Source: CAZNKU01 sp045654805 (GTDB lineage: Bacteria > Bacillota > Clostridia > Monoglobales > Firm-18). Taken from it: a stretch of DNA of 64,000 nucleotides. A program made the translations under genes and the position numbers. Shown here in pieces: positions 8,361 to 16,398 of this stretch. The notes beneath the pieces were generated by a model. It ran no database searches, was not told where the DNA came from, and saw nothing but the letters and a program-made list of their open reading frames with translations. Numbering within the stretch: the stretch's first letter is position 1; each line of letters begins with the position of its first letter. The stretch spans positions 1 to 64,000 of the forward strand of contig JAZOOD010000063.1 of assembly GCA_045654805.1 (NCBI GenBank), read 5' to 3'.

Positions 8361-9143
8361 TTATACTTTTGCATTACTCAAAAAGTCTTTTAATCTTTGA
8401 GTTTTAGGGTTTCCAAACACATCTTCCGGAGTTCCTGCTTCGGCAATAACACCGTCGTCCATAAATATTACCTTGTCTGATACATTTTTTGCAAATGCCA
8501 TTTCGTGGGTAACGATAATCATAGTCATATTGGTGTCTGCCAATGATTTTATAATCTTCAAAACTTCATTAGTAAGTTCAGGGTCCAACGCGGATGTAGG
8601 TTCATCAAAGAGCATAATCTTTGGATTCAAAGCCAATGCTCTTGCAATAGCTACACGCTGTTGCTGACCGCCGGAAAGCTCACAGGGATAGTTGGTTATT
8701 TTATCCTCAAGACCGGATTGTTCAAGTAATTTGTATGCATTTTCTTCAATTTCTTTATATATTGCCGATTTGTTTTCTTTAAAGTCAGGACGTTCCTTTG
8801 CCAATAGTTTGGGGGCAAGGGTTACATTTTCCATAACATTGTACTGCGGGAATAGGTTAAATGATTGAAAAACAAAGCCAAAATTAGATTGAAGTTTGCG
8901 CTTTTCATCGCTTTTCTTGGATTTATGGTCTTTTGCATCAAAAATGACATTGTCATTAACCTTTATTATGCCCTGGTCCGCAGTTTCCAGAAAACCTATG
9001 CAACGTAAAAGTGTCGTTTTACCGCTTCCGGAAGAGCCGATAATTGAAATAACCTGACCTTCTTCCATATCAAAAGAAACGCCTTTTAAAACTTCGGTTT
9101 TATTAAATTTTTTAAAAATTCCATCTACGCTTAAAATAGCCAT
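8361..9143 (-). CDS. Polar amino acid ABC transporter, ATP-binding protein
   Basis: A 260-residue GlnQ/HisP-type ATPase. It has Walker A GSSGSGKTT, Q-loop VFQSFNLFPQ, signature LSGGQQQRVAIARAL, Walker B IMLFDEPTSALDPE and the switch His in VTHEM. It energises uptake with the permease immediately upstream and the substrate-binding lipoprotein at 9864-10685. It carries an insertion of about 10-15 residues after FDAKDHKSKKSDEKRK, just before the Q-loop. The exact substrate cannot be read from the sequence. Confidence 0.93.
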   Translation of the reverse strand: MAILSVDGIFKKFNKTEVLKGVSFDMEEGQVISIIGSSGSGKTTLLRCIGFLETADQGIIKVNDNVIFDAKDHKSKKSDEKRKLQSNFGFVFQSFNLFPQYNVMENVTLAPKLLAKERPDFKENKSAIYKEIEENAYKLLEQSGLEDKITNYPCELSGGQQQRVAIARALALNPKIMLFDEPTSALDPELTNEVLKIIKSLADTNMTMIIVTHEMAFAKNVSDKVIFMDDGVIAEAGTPEDVFGNPKTQRLKDFLSNAKV

Positions 9144-9175
9144 AACAATCTCCGTTTCAATTTTCGTGCCATATC

Positions 9176-9820
9176 TTAATGATAGTAGTCAAGTTTTTTC
9201 TCCGTATACCCCAAAAGTAATGTCAAAGCACCGTTGAATAGCAGGAAGAACAATGCGGTTGAAAAAATCGGCCATATCAATCCTTCGCTTGTAAAACGTT
9301 CGGCACACATAAGTATTTCGGCTACGCCGATAACTCGCGCCAGTGATGTATCTTTTATCAGTGTAATAATTTCATTGCCCATAGGGGGGACAATCCTCTT
9401 TATTACCTGAAAAAGAACTACCCTGAAAAACACCTGTGTTTTGGTCATTGCAAGTACCTGACCTGCCTCGTACTGACCTTTGGGAATACTTTCTATACCA
9501 CCGCGGTATATTTCGGAAAAATATGCCGCATAGTTAATGGAAAAAGCGATAAATGCTGCAAGCATTCTGTCACGTATTGAAAATCCCCAAAGCAAGCCGG
9601 GGACATAGAATACCACAAACAACTGGAGCATAAGGGGAGTACCCCTTATAATCCATACAAAGGTTTTCATTATATATTTTATAGGCTTTAATTTGCACAT
9701 TGTACCAAAGGTTATTAAAAGACCTAATGGAATAGCCGCCAATAAGGTGGTTATAAACAATATGCAGTTTTCCCCAAAGCCTTCAAGAAGAGGAAGAAAT
9801 ACTCCCTGAAAATTATTCAT
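9176..9820 (-). CDS. Polar amino acid ABC transporter, permease
   Basis: A 214-residue HisMQ/GlnP-type membrane subunit with several hydrophobic segments. It has the motif FVWIRGTPLMLQL, the family's conserved IRGTPL, and the EAA loop with SIPKGQYEAGQVLAMTKTQ facing the ATPase. Only one permease gene is present, so a homodimer is expected. It lies 43 bases downstream of the binding-protein gene and 32 bases upstream of the ATPase gene. Confidence 0.93.
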   Translation of the reverse strand: MNNFQGVFLPLLEGFGENCILFITTLLAAIPLGLLITFGTMCKLKPIKYIMKTFVWIIRGTPLMLQLFVVFYVPGLLWGFSIRDRMLAAFIAFSINYAAYFSEIYRGGIESIPKGQYEAGQVLAMTKTQVFFRVVLFQVIKRIVPPMGNEIITLIKDTSLARVIGVAEILMCAERFTSEGLIWPIFSTALFFLLFNGALTLLLGYTEKKLDYYH

Positions 9821-9863
9821 ACCTTAAACCATACTTTCTGAGTTTTATAACAAAATTCTGTGA

Positions 9864-10685
9864 TTATTTAGATTTTTTTGCAACCATAACCTGCTTGTTG
9901 TTCATATAAGGAACAGAAATACTCATATTAGTAAGTCTTTCATCTGTTATTGTCATACCGTTCCAGATACAGTCAATCTTTTTAGCTTCAAGCTCAATTT
10001 CCTTTGAGTTCCAGTTGATTTCAACAAATTCTGCTTCTACACCAAGCTTTTCGCAAACAGCTTTTGCAAATTCTGTTTCGAAACCGATAAGATTGTTGTT
10101 ATCGTCCATATAGTTCATAGGAGCGAAATATGTGATACCGATAACCATCTTGCCTTTTTCTTTAATATAAGCAAGGTCTCCTTCTTCGTATGTATCATTC
10201 TGAGCTTTACCGTTTTTAATCAACAAATCCTGTAGCTTGTAATTAGATGCTATAGTGTCCATTGTGCCGTCGTTCATAAGCTCAGCAATAGCTGCATTTA
10301 CAGCAGGAGTAATGTCACTGCCTTTTCTGAAAGCAATACCGTATTCCTCAGGGTTGAAGTCGTGTCCTTCAACAACTACTAGGTTTTCATAATCTGTACC
10401 TGCACCGATAGAACCGATAGATGTTACATAGTCAACCAACGCGATGTCTGATGTACCTGAAGCAACGTCCATCAAAGCCTTTGCCATAGAGTCAACTGCT
10501 GTGTATTCTGTGTTTGCAAAAAATTCGTTACCTGTTGCAAGCTCTTCACCTGCTGAGCCTTTTTCAGCTACTACCAAAGCGCCGTCAGCTGAATTAACAA
10601 AATCATCTGCAGTTTTAACTTCACCGCAAGCTGTAAATGACAAAGCAAGTACAACCACTAATACTAATGCTAAAATCTTTTTCAT
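9864..10685 (-). CDS. Polar amino acid ABC substrate-binding lipoprotein with permuted lobe order (B-C-A)
   Basis: A 273-residue lipoprotein with a signal peptide and lipobox (FTAC, Cys20). Sequence elements match type-II, GlnH-like binding proteins but in rotated order. Residues 24-107 look like canonical lobe 2 (TADDF, LVVAEKGSAGEE, DSMAKALMDVASGTSDIALVD). Residues 108-155 look like the canonical C-terminal return segment (EEYGIAFRKGSD, AIAELMNDGTMDTIASNYK). Residues 178-273 look like the canonical N-terminal half of lobe 1 (GKMVIGITYFAPMNY, GFETEFAKAVCEKLG, NGMTITDERLTNM) and end at the first hinge strand, VMVAKKSK. The ligand-carboxylate Arg motif TDER is kept. A linker of about 20 residues (156-177) joins the old C-terminus to the old N-terminus. 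It leads an operon with permease and ATPase, implying a working importer. Confidence 0.9.
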   Translation of the reverse strand: MKKILALVLVVVLALSFTACGEVKTADDFVNSADGALVVAEKGSAGEELATGNEFFANTEYTAVDSMAKALMDVASGTSDIALVDYVTSIGSIGAGTDYENLVVVEGHDFNPEEYGIAFRKGSDITPAVNAAIAELMNDGTMDTIASNYKLQDLLIKNGKAQNDTYEEGDLAYIKEKGKMVIGITYFAPMNYMDDNNNLIGFETEFAKAVCEKLGVEAEFVEINWNSKEIELEAKKIDCIWNGMTITDERLTNMSISVPYMNNKQVMVAKKSK

Positions 10686-10740
10686 TTTAAAATCTCCTTT
10701 TTGTTACGGAATATTACCGTATTTTTATTAAGCTTTGTAT

Positions 10741-10769
10741 ATTTTACCACAATAATTTAGCGTTGTAAA
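10741..10769 (-). promoter_or_regulatory. Sigma-A-type promoter of the amino acid ABC operon
   Basis: On the minus strand, TTTACA (10769-10764), a 17-base spacer and TAAAAT (10746-10741), about 55 bases upstream of the lipoprotein ATG. The leader contains an imperfect palindrome around ACGGTAATATTCCGT. Confidence 0.65.
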
Positions 10770-10881
10770 GTGGTAAATTAAAAAAGTGGATATTTTTATA
10801 AAAAAACATATATTTTGCCCTATCTTGATATAACAATTATGCAAAAAATCGAAAAAAGTTTAACAATGTATTAGATTTACA

Positions 10882-10910
10882 TTGACATTTTGTGCTTTTT
10901 TTTGTAGAAT
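10882..10910 (+). promoter_or_regulatory. Near-consensus sigma-A promoter of the NifU-like/GGGtGRT operon
   Basis: TTGACA (10882-10887), 17-base spacer, TAGAAT (10905-10910). The strong SD AAAGGAG and the ATG follow about 40 bases later. This is one of the best promoters in the window. Confidence 0.8.
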
Positions 10911-10956
10911 ATATAAGGTAAGATTTTGGTTATCAACAAGTGAAAGGAGAAATAAA

Positions 10957-11649
10957 ATGATTTACTCACACGAAGTAGAAAATATGTGCCCAATAGCTAA
11001 GGGTGCTGACCATGGTCCTGCTCCTATTCCGCAGGAAGGTCTTTGGACAAAAGCAAAAGAAATTAAAGACATCAACGGCTTTACACACGGTATTGGCTGG
11101 TGTGCTCCCCAGCAGGGTGCTTGTAAGCTAAGCCTTAATGTAAAGGAGGGTGTTATTCAGGAAGCATTGGTTGAAACAATCGGTTGCTCAGGTATGACAC
11201 ATTCTGCCGCTATGGCTGCTGAAATTTTGGCAGGCAAAACTATTTTGGAAGCACTAAACACAGACTTGGTTTGTGATGCTATAAATACAGCTATGCGTGA
11301 ACTTTTCTTGCAGATTGTTTACGGTAGAACACAGTCCGCTTTTTCTGAAAACGGTCTTCCTATCGGTGCAGGTCTTGAAGATTTGGGTAAGGGTCTTCGC
11401 AGCCAGGTTGGTACAATGTATTCAACAGTTGCTAAAGGTCCTCGTTATCTTGAAATGGCTGAAGGTTATGTTACAAGGGTTGCCGTTTCCGAAGATGATG
11501 AAATTATCGGTTATGAATTCGTTAAACTTGGCGTAATGATGGAAAACATCAAAAAAGGTATGTCTGCTGACGAAGCTTTGAAAAAGGCTACAGGAACATA
11601 TGGTAGATTTGATGATGCTGCTAAGTATATCGACCCAAGAACAGAATAG
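10957..11649 (+). CDS. NifU-like iron-sulfur scaffold-related protein paired with GGGtGRT protein
   Basis: A 230-residue protein resembling the N-terminal (IscU-like) scaffold domain of NifU in the region WCAPQQGACKLSLNV and ETIGCSGMTHSAAMAAEILAGKT, where NifU has GCG...ASAS. Cysteines are at 11, 49, 56, 77 and 106. The third canonical scaffold Cys near the C-terminus is not seen, so cluster assembly by the IscU mechanism is uncertain. Its stop is 12 bases before the GGGtGRT gene, and the two form an operon with a strong promoter and terminator. The ATG at 10957 with AAAGGAG upstream is preferred over 25 extra codons that overlap the promoter. Role unknown. Confidence 0.75.
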   Translation: MIYSHEVENMCPIAKGADHGPAPIPQEGLWTKAKEIKDINGFTHGIGWCAPQQGACKLSLNVKEGVIQEALVETIGCSGMTHSAAMAAEILAGKTILEALNTDLVCDAINTAMRELFLQIVYGRTQSAFSENGLPIGAGLEDLGKGLRSQVGTMYSTVAKGPRYLEMAEGYVTRVAVSEDDEIIGYEFVKLGVMMENIKKGMSADEALKKATGTYGRFDDAAKYIDPRTE

Positions 11650-11661
11650 GAGGAAGAGAAA

Positions 11662-12663
11662 ATGGCTTTGTTTGAAAGTTACGAACGTAGAATAAATCAA
11701 ATTAACGAAACATTGAACAAATACGGCATTTCTTCTTTGGAAGAAGCAGAAAATATTTGTAAAGATAAAGGTATTGACGTTATAGATATCGTTAAAGGTA
11801 TTCAGCCAATATGCTTTGAAAATGCAGGTTGGGCTTACCTTGTAGGTGCAGCTATTGCTATTAAAAAGGGTATCACAGTTGCTGCTGATGCTGCTGAAGC
11901 TATAGGTGAAGGCTTGCAGGCTTTCTGTATTCCCGGTTCAGTTGCTGATGACAGAAAGGTTGGTATAGGTCATGGTAACCTTGGCGCTATGCTTCTTCGT
12001 GAAGACACAAAGTGCTTCGCTTTCTTAGCAGGTCACGAATCGTTCGCTGCCGCTGAAGGTGCTATCGGTATCGCAAAGACAGCTAACAAGGTAAGAAAGG
12101 TTCCTCTACAGGTTATCCTTAATGGTCTTGGTAAAGATGCTGCTAAAATTATTTCAAGAATCAACGGCTTCACTTATGTGCAGACAGACTTTGACTATGC
12201 TACAGGTAAGCTAAACATTGTTTCCGAAAAGGCATATTCAAATGGTGAAAGAGCAAAGGTTAGATGCTACGGCGCTAACGATGTTCGTGAAGGTGTTGCT
12301 ATTATGCATCAGGAAAGTGTTGACGTTTCCATTACAGGTAACTCAACTAATCCAACTCGTTTCCAGCACCCTGTTGCAGGCACATACAAAAAGGAATGTA
12401 ACGAAATGGGTAAGAAGTACTTCTCAGTTGCTTCAGGTGGCGGTACAGGCCGTACACTACATCCTGATAATATGGCTGCAGGTCCTGCTTCTTACGGTAT
12501 GACAGATACAATGGGACGTATGCATTCAGACGCTCAGTTTGCAGGTTCATCTTCAGTTCCTGCTCACGTTGAAATGATGGGTCTTATCGGTATGGGTAAC
12601 AACCCAATGGTAGGTGCTACTGTTGCAGTTGCAGTTGCTATTGAAGAAGCAATGAATAAATAA
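11662..12663 (+). CDS. GGGtGRT-family protein of unknown function
   Basis: A 333-residue protein carrying the family-defining GGGTGRT motif (residues 259-265, in SVASGGGTGRTLHPDN). Conserved-looking glycine-rich patches include GIGHGNLGAMLL and GSSSVPAHVEMMGLIGMGNNPMVGA. There is no signal peptide or membrane segment, so it is probably cytoplasmic. The GGGtGRT family is found widely in anaerobes, but I know of no established activity. The invariant neighbour is the NifU-like gene upstream, suggesting a shared metal- or redox-related job; that is inference. SD GGAGG precedes the ATG. Confidence 0.85.
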   Translation: MALFESYERRINQINETLNKYGISSLEEAENICKDKGIDVIDIVKGIQPICFENAGWAYLVGAAIAIKKGITVAADAAEAIGEGLQAFCIPGSVADDRKVGIGHGNLGAMLLREDTKCFAFLAGHESFAAAEGAIGIAKTANKVRKVPLQVILNGLGKDAAKIISRINGFTYVQTDFDYATGKLNIVSEKAYSNGERAKVRCYGANDVREGVAIMHQESVDVSITGNSTNPTRFQHPVAGTYKKECNEMGKKYFSVASGGGTGRTLHPDNMAAGPASYGMTDTMGRMHSDAQFAGSSSVPAHVEMMGLIGMGNNPMVGATVAVAVAIEEAMNK

Positions 12664-12698
12664 TTTGTTTATTGATTAAAACACTAAAAGATATTAAA

Positions 12699-12734
12699 AG
12701 CACCGCAAGAAAATTCTTGCGGTGCTATATTTTT
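12699..12734 (+). terminator. Strong intrinsic terminator after the GGGtGRT gene
   Basis: Arms AGCACCGCAAGAA (12699-12711) and TTCTTGCGGTGCT (12714-12726) form a perfect 13-bp stem, followed by ATATTTTT. The convergent amidohydrolase gene ends 20 bases beyond, so it may serve both directions. Confidence 0.88.
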
Positions 12735-12753
12735 CGACAGATTTCAGCTGGGA

Positions 12754-13638
12754 TTATTTACCCAAAAAAGACATCAAACTGTTTTGGTACAAATTCTCTC
12801 TAAATTCTTCAGAAGCATTTTGTGAATCTAAAATTTCTTTTTCAAATGCAAGCCACTCTTTTACTGTGTCCACAGGATAATCTTCAACATATGTATCGGA
12901 ACCGAATATGATTCTTTCCCCATTAGGATAATAAGAACAAAGCTTTGTAAGCAATTCTTTTTTATAAATTTTATTAGGGCCCGGGGCTATGTCGATATAA
13001 AGTTCCGGCACACTGCATTTTCCGTTTTCATCAATATGCTTTTTAACCCACGGAAAATCCTTATAAACCGTATGGTCTCCGCGTGCTGCACATTTTGCCT
13101 GATTTCCAATCCATTTAAATTTGCCGTAGAGTAATATGCATTCATCAGACCATGGATGGCCGCAGTGAGCCATAGTAAATTTGAGGTTTTTATAATGCAT
13201 AAAACATTCCCAGTTTGCAGGTCTGTTGAATTCACAATTAGCATCAAAATCGTACAGAATACCTGAATGAAAAATAATGGGCTTACCCAAATCCTCTATA
13301 AGTTTGAATACTTTGGTAGGTGTTTCTTCTTTTACATAATAATTGTTTGGAATAAACTTAAATGCACACACACCTGTGTCTACGCATTCCCTAACTTTTT
13401 CAAATATGTTTTCTTCATATGGGTGGAGCCAGGCAACAGGGAATAATCTGTCCTCATATCCGTAAACCCACGAAAACAAATTATCCATTCTTTCTTCATA
13501 AGAAAATGATTTATCATCAGGGTCGATAGAAAACACACAACCGCCGTATATTCCACACTCTCCCATCTTTTCAATAAGAGTTGCCGGGTCAGGTTTTTTG
13601 TATCCGCCTATGTGCAAATGTCCATCAAAAATTTTCAT
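12754..13638 (-). CDS. Amidohydrolase-family (TIM-barrel) metal-dependent hydrolase
   Basis: A 294-residue amidohydrolase-2-type protein. It has the N-terminal metal motif DGHLHIGG (HxH), the mid-protein IIFHSGI and MAHCGHP histidines, and a late GSDTYVEDYP with the catalytic Asp. The family includes decarboxylases (ACMSD type) and lactonases, and the substrate here cannot be told. It is a single-gene unit with SD AAGGTGGG, converging on the GGGtGRT operon. Ordinary in length. Confidence 0.85.
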   Translation of the reverse strand: MKIFDGHLHIGGYKKPDPATLIEKMGECGIYGGCVFSIDPDDKSFSYEERMDNLFSWVYGYEDRLFPVAWLHPYEENIFEKVRECVDTGVCAFKFIPNNYYVKEETPTKVFKLIEDLGKPIIFHSGILYDFDANCEFNRPANWECFMHYKNLKFTMAHCGHPWSDECILLYGKFKWIGNQAKCAARGDHTVYKDFPWVKKHIDENGKCSVPELYIDIAPGPNKIYKKELLTKLCSYYPNGERIIFGSDTYVEDYPVDTVKEWLAFEKEILDSQNASEEFRENLYQNSLMSFLGK

Positions 13639-13801
13639 GATTTTCCCACCTTTTTAAAAATGCAATTAGAATAAAATGTTCAAATTTTTTTGTTCATTGT
13701 TTTATGAACGGTAATCCTTTCTCCCAATATGGTTAGAATTACATGTCAAATTGTTTACAGTGTCAAGGTTAAAAAAGCATTGTATATAGTTTCAGTATAT
13801 T

Positions 13802-14734
13802 TTACACAAAATCCGCACTTTTGGATTCGAAGCTTTTTCCTGCAAGGTAGCCTAGACGTTCATATTCAAGTTCATTTTCAAATACGAGCTTGTATGCGTG
13901 CAAAGCCTGATACTTTCTTGCAGCCTTTCCCTTTTCGGATTTGCTGTATTTTCCGTCTCCTACAAGGGGGTGCCCTATATGTGCAAAGTGTGCACGTATT
14001 TGGTGAGTTTTGCCTGTTATCAAATCGACTTCCACAAGAGTATTTTGACCTATTTGTTTTAACGTCTTGTATGCGGTTATAATTTTTACCGCACCGTTTT
14101 GTTTGTTGTCTGTTACATATACCTTGTTTTTAACTTTATCTTTAAAAAGGTAGGCGGCCATTGTATCGCTTTTCTTTTTCGGAGTTCCCTCAACCAATGC
14201 AAGGTAATATTTGTGGACTTTTCTTAGCTTTATAATTTCGTTCATTTCACGAAGTGCCTGTGCATTCTTTGCCGCTATTACTATACCGCTTGTGTTACGG
14301 TCTATGCGGTTACAAAGTGATGGAACAAAGCTGTTTTCATTATCCGGGTTATATTCCCCTTTGTCAATGAGGTATGAATATAATTGATTAATCAATGTGT
14401 TAACTGTTCCGTTGTCGTCATCGTGGACTACTATGCCTGCACGCTTGTCTATGAGAATAATATTTTCATCCTCGTAAACTACATCAAAATCAGCCCTTAC
14501 TTTTGTTACAGCAACTTTTTCGCGGTCAAAAAATTCGTCATTTATATACATTTCAAGCACATCGCCAACTTTTAATATATCGCTTTCATTACCGCGCTTG
14601 CCATTTATTTTTATTCGCTTTTTACGTATGCTTTTGTATATCATTGACGTAGGCATTGCAGATTTGAAAAACTTGTGCATAAATTTATCAAGCCTTTGAC
14701 CTGCGTCGTGTTTTTCTATTGTGATTTTTTTCAT
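13802..14734 (-). CDS. RluA-family pseudouridine synthase
   Basis: A 310-residue pseudouridine synthase with an N-terminal S4 RNA-binding domain (residues 9-65) and a catalytic domain whose motif reads NRIDRNTSGIVIAAK. The nucleophilic Asp is residue 145; the usual first residue of this motif is His rather than Asn. A later KTHQIRAHFAHIGHPLVGDGKY confirms the RluC/RluD class. Target rRNA positions cannot be assigned from sequence. It is divergent from the transpeptidase gene. Confidence 0.93.
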   Translation of the reverse strand: MKKITIEKHDAGQRLDKFMHKFFKSAMPTSMIYKSIRKKRIKINGKRGNESDILKVGDVLEMYINDEFFDREKVAVTKVRADFDVVYEDENIILIDKRAGIVVHDDDNGTVNTLINQLYSYLIDKGEYNPDNENSFVPSLCNRIDRNTSGIVIAAKNAQALREMNEIIKLRKVHKYYLALVEGTPKKKSDTMAAYLFKDKVKNKVYVTDNKQNGAVKIITAYKTLKQIGQNTLVEVDLITGKTHQIRAHFAHIGHPLVGDGKYSKSEKGKAARKYQALHAYKLVFENELEYERLGYLAGKSFESKSADFV

Positions 14735-14814
14735 AAAATCTTCCTTATTAATAAATGTTAATTCATTTTATCATATTTATGTTACACTTGGCAATACTAA
14801 AAAAGGTGATATTG

Positions 14815-16263
14815 ATGAAAAGGTTAAAAAGTGTTTTTATAAGTTTTGGTATTGTAGCAACATTGTTGGTTGCACGTATTTTTTATATTAGTGTAATACA
14901 AAATGAACAGTTGACTAAGAGTGTAGTCGCCCAACGCACCTCGAAGGTCAGCTTTAAAAGCCCTAGAGGGATTATATACGATCGTAATATGATAAAAATT
15001 ACGGATGCACAAATGAGGTTAGTGGTAAAGGATGGGAACCCATATTATATAGGCGACCGTACAAGTAATATTTTAAGTCACGTAATTGGTTATATATCCG
15101 GAGACGGTAAGGGTAGCGGTATAGAGGGAGCTTTTAACTATGTGCTGGCATCGGATGACAATTCCAGTATATCGTATTTAAAAGATATTAATAACAATAA
15201 GGTTTCGCAGGGTTATGCTATAAATATGGATAATTCATATAAAGGTGTCTCCCTTACAATAGATTATCATATTCAGAAAATAGTAGAGGAGGCTATGGAC
15301 AGTCTGTTAATAAAGGGTGCCGCAATAGTTACAGACTGCAAAAGCGGAGAAATTCTTGCTATGGCAAGCCGCCCTGATTATGATGTCAACAACCTTGCAG
15401 ATTATCTTGACGGTACGGACGGCGAGCTTTTAAATAAAGGAATTTTACAATATAATCCCGGGTCAGTTTTTAAAATAATTGTTGCAACGGCGTTTTTGGA
15501 AAATTGTTATAATGATGAGATGGAATATGTATGTACTGGCAAAACCGAAATTGACGGCATAGAATTCGTGTGCCATAAGGAGGATGGACACGGAATTCAA
15601 AGTATTGAACAAGCGTTTGCCAATTCCTGCAATTGTGCCTTTTATAATATCGGAAAAATCGTAGGTATTGAGGAAATTCACAAATACTCCTATGATTTCG
15701 GCATAGGCAGTGAGGTGTTGAAAATCAATGGAATATATGAGTATTCGGGATATGTACCGCAAAGAGCATATTCACTTGCAGACCTTGCCAATATATCTAT
15801 AGGTCAGGGAGATGTTATGGTTACTCCATTACAGATTGCTGACATTTTATGTACAATATGCAATGGAGGAATAAGAAACCAGCTTTCTTTAGTACGCGGA
15901 ATTGTGGATGATGACGGTATATGTAGTGAAACCAAGAGTGGGGTTGTTGGCAGAGTTATAAGCGAAACCACATCGCGACGTTTAATTAATATGATGAACA
16001 CTGCGGTTTCCGGAGGTACAGGGATAAATGCACAAGTAGAATATTATGGTGCGGGAGGCAAAACGGGTTCGGCGGAAACAGGGTGGAAAAAAGACGGTAA
16101 ATTGATGCAGCAAGGGTGGTTTGCAGGATATTTTCCTGCAAAAAATCCAAAATACGCATGTGTTGTAATAGCAGAGAACGGAAACAGCGGCAGCGATTCC
16201 GCTTGTCCTGTATTTAGGTTGATAGCAGAAAGTATGTGCAACTGGGGATTTATGGACAATTAG
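14815..16263 (+). CDS. Penicillin-binding transpeptidase (class B-like, PbpA type)
   Basis: A 482-residue membrane-anchored D,D-transpeptidase. It has an N-terminal membrane helix (residues about 5-22), then a short dimerisation-type region with SPRGIIYDRN. The transpeptidase domain has all three active-site motifs: SxxK in NPGSVFKI, SxN in NSCN and KTG in GGKTGSAE. It is shorter than SpoVD, FtsI or PBP2 and lacks PASTA domains, resembling PbpA-like enzymes that work with SEDS proteins. The ATG at 14815 is preferred, with AGGTGAT upstream. Its cellular role (sporulation or elongation) is not clear. Confidence 0.9.
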   Translation: MKRLKSVFISFGIVATLLVARIFYISVIQNEQLTKSVVAQRTSKVSFKSPRGIIYDRNMIKITDAQMRLVVKDGNPYYIGDRTSNILSHVIGYISGDGKGSGIEGAFNYVLASDDNSSISYLKDINNNKVSQGYAINMDNSYKGVSLTIDYHIQKIVEEAMDSLLIKGAAIVTDCKSGEILAMASRPDYDVNNLADYLDGTDGELLNKGILQYNPGSVFKIIVATAFLENCYNDEMEYVCTGKTEIDGIEFVCHKEDGHGIQSIEQAFANSCNCAFYNIGKIVGIEEIHKYSYDFGIGSEVLKINGIYEYSGYVPQRAYSLADLANISIGQGDVMVTPLQIADILCTICNGGIRNQLSLVRGIVDDDGICSETKSGVVGRVISETTSRRLINMMNTAVSGGTGINAQVEYYGAGGKTGSAETGWKKDGKLMQQGWFAGYFPAKNPKYACVVIAENGNSGSDSACPVFRLIAESMCNWGFMDN

Positions 16264-16315
16264 ATATTTTTTACAAAAAACCATATATTTAGTATTAAGG
16301 AGTTGAATAAAATGC

Positions 16316-16344
16316 TTGATTTTCTTATGAGCTTATGATAGAAT
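16316..16344 (+). promoter_or_regulatory. Sigma-A-type promoter of the large SLH-protein gene
   Basis: TTGATT (16316-16321), 17-base spacer, TAGAAT (16339-16344), about 55 bases upstream of the start codon, which has a GGGAGGT SD. Confidence 0.65.
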
Positions 16345-16398
16345 TATGATACTATGGTAATTATATTGAAGAATTGCTGTAAAGGGAGGTAAAGTGAT

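Noticed and set aside
10705..10722. Quasi-palindrome around ACGGTAATATTCCGT in the leader of the first amino acid operon as an operator
   Set aside because: Two of seven pairs fail and no similar site is found at the second importer; left as a note only.
16312..16338. An 8-codon frame (MLDFLMSL) with a good SD upstream of the large SLH gene
   Set aside because: It overlaps the -35 element of the predicted SLH promoter, so it would only be transcribed by read-through; too short to support.
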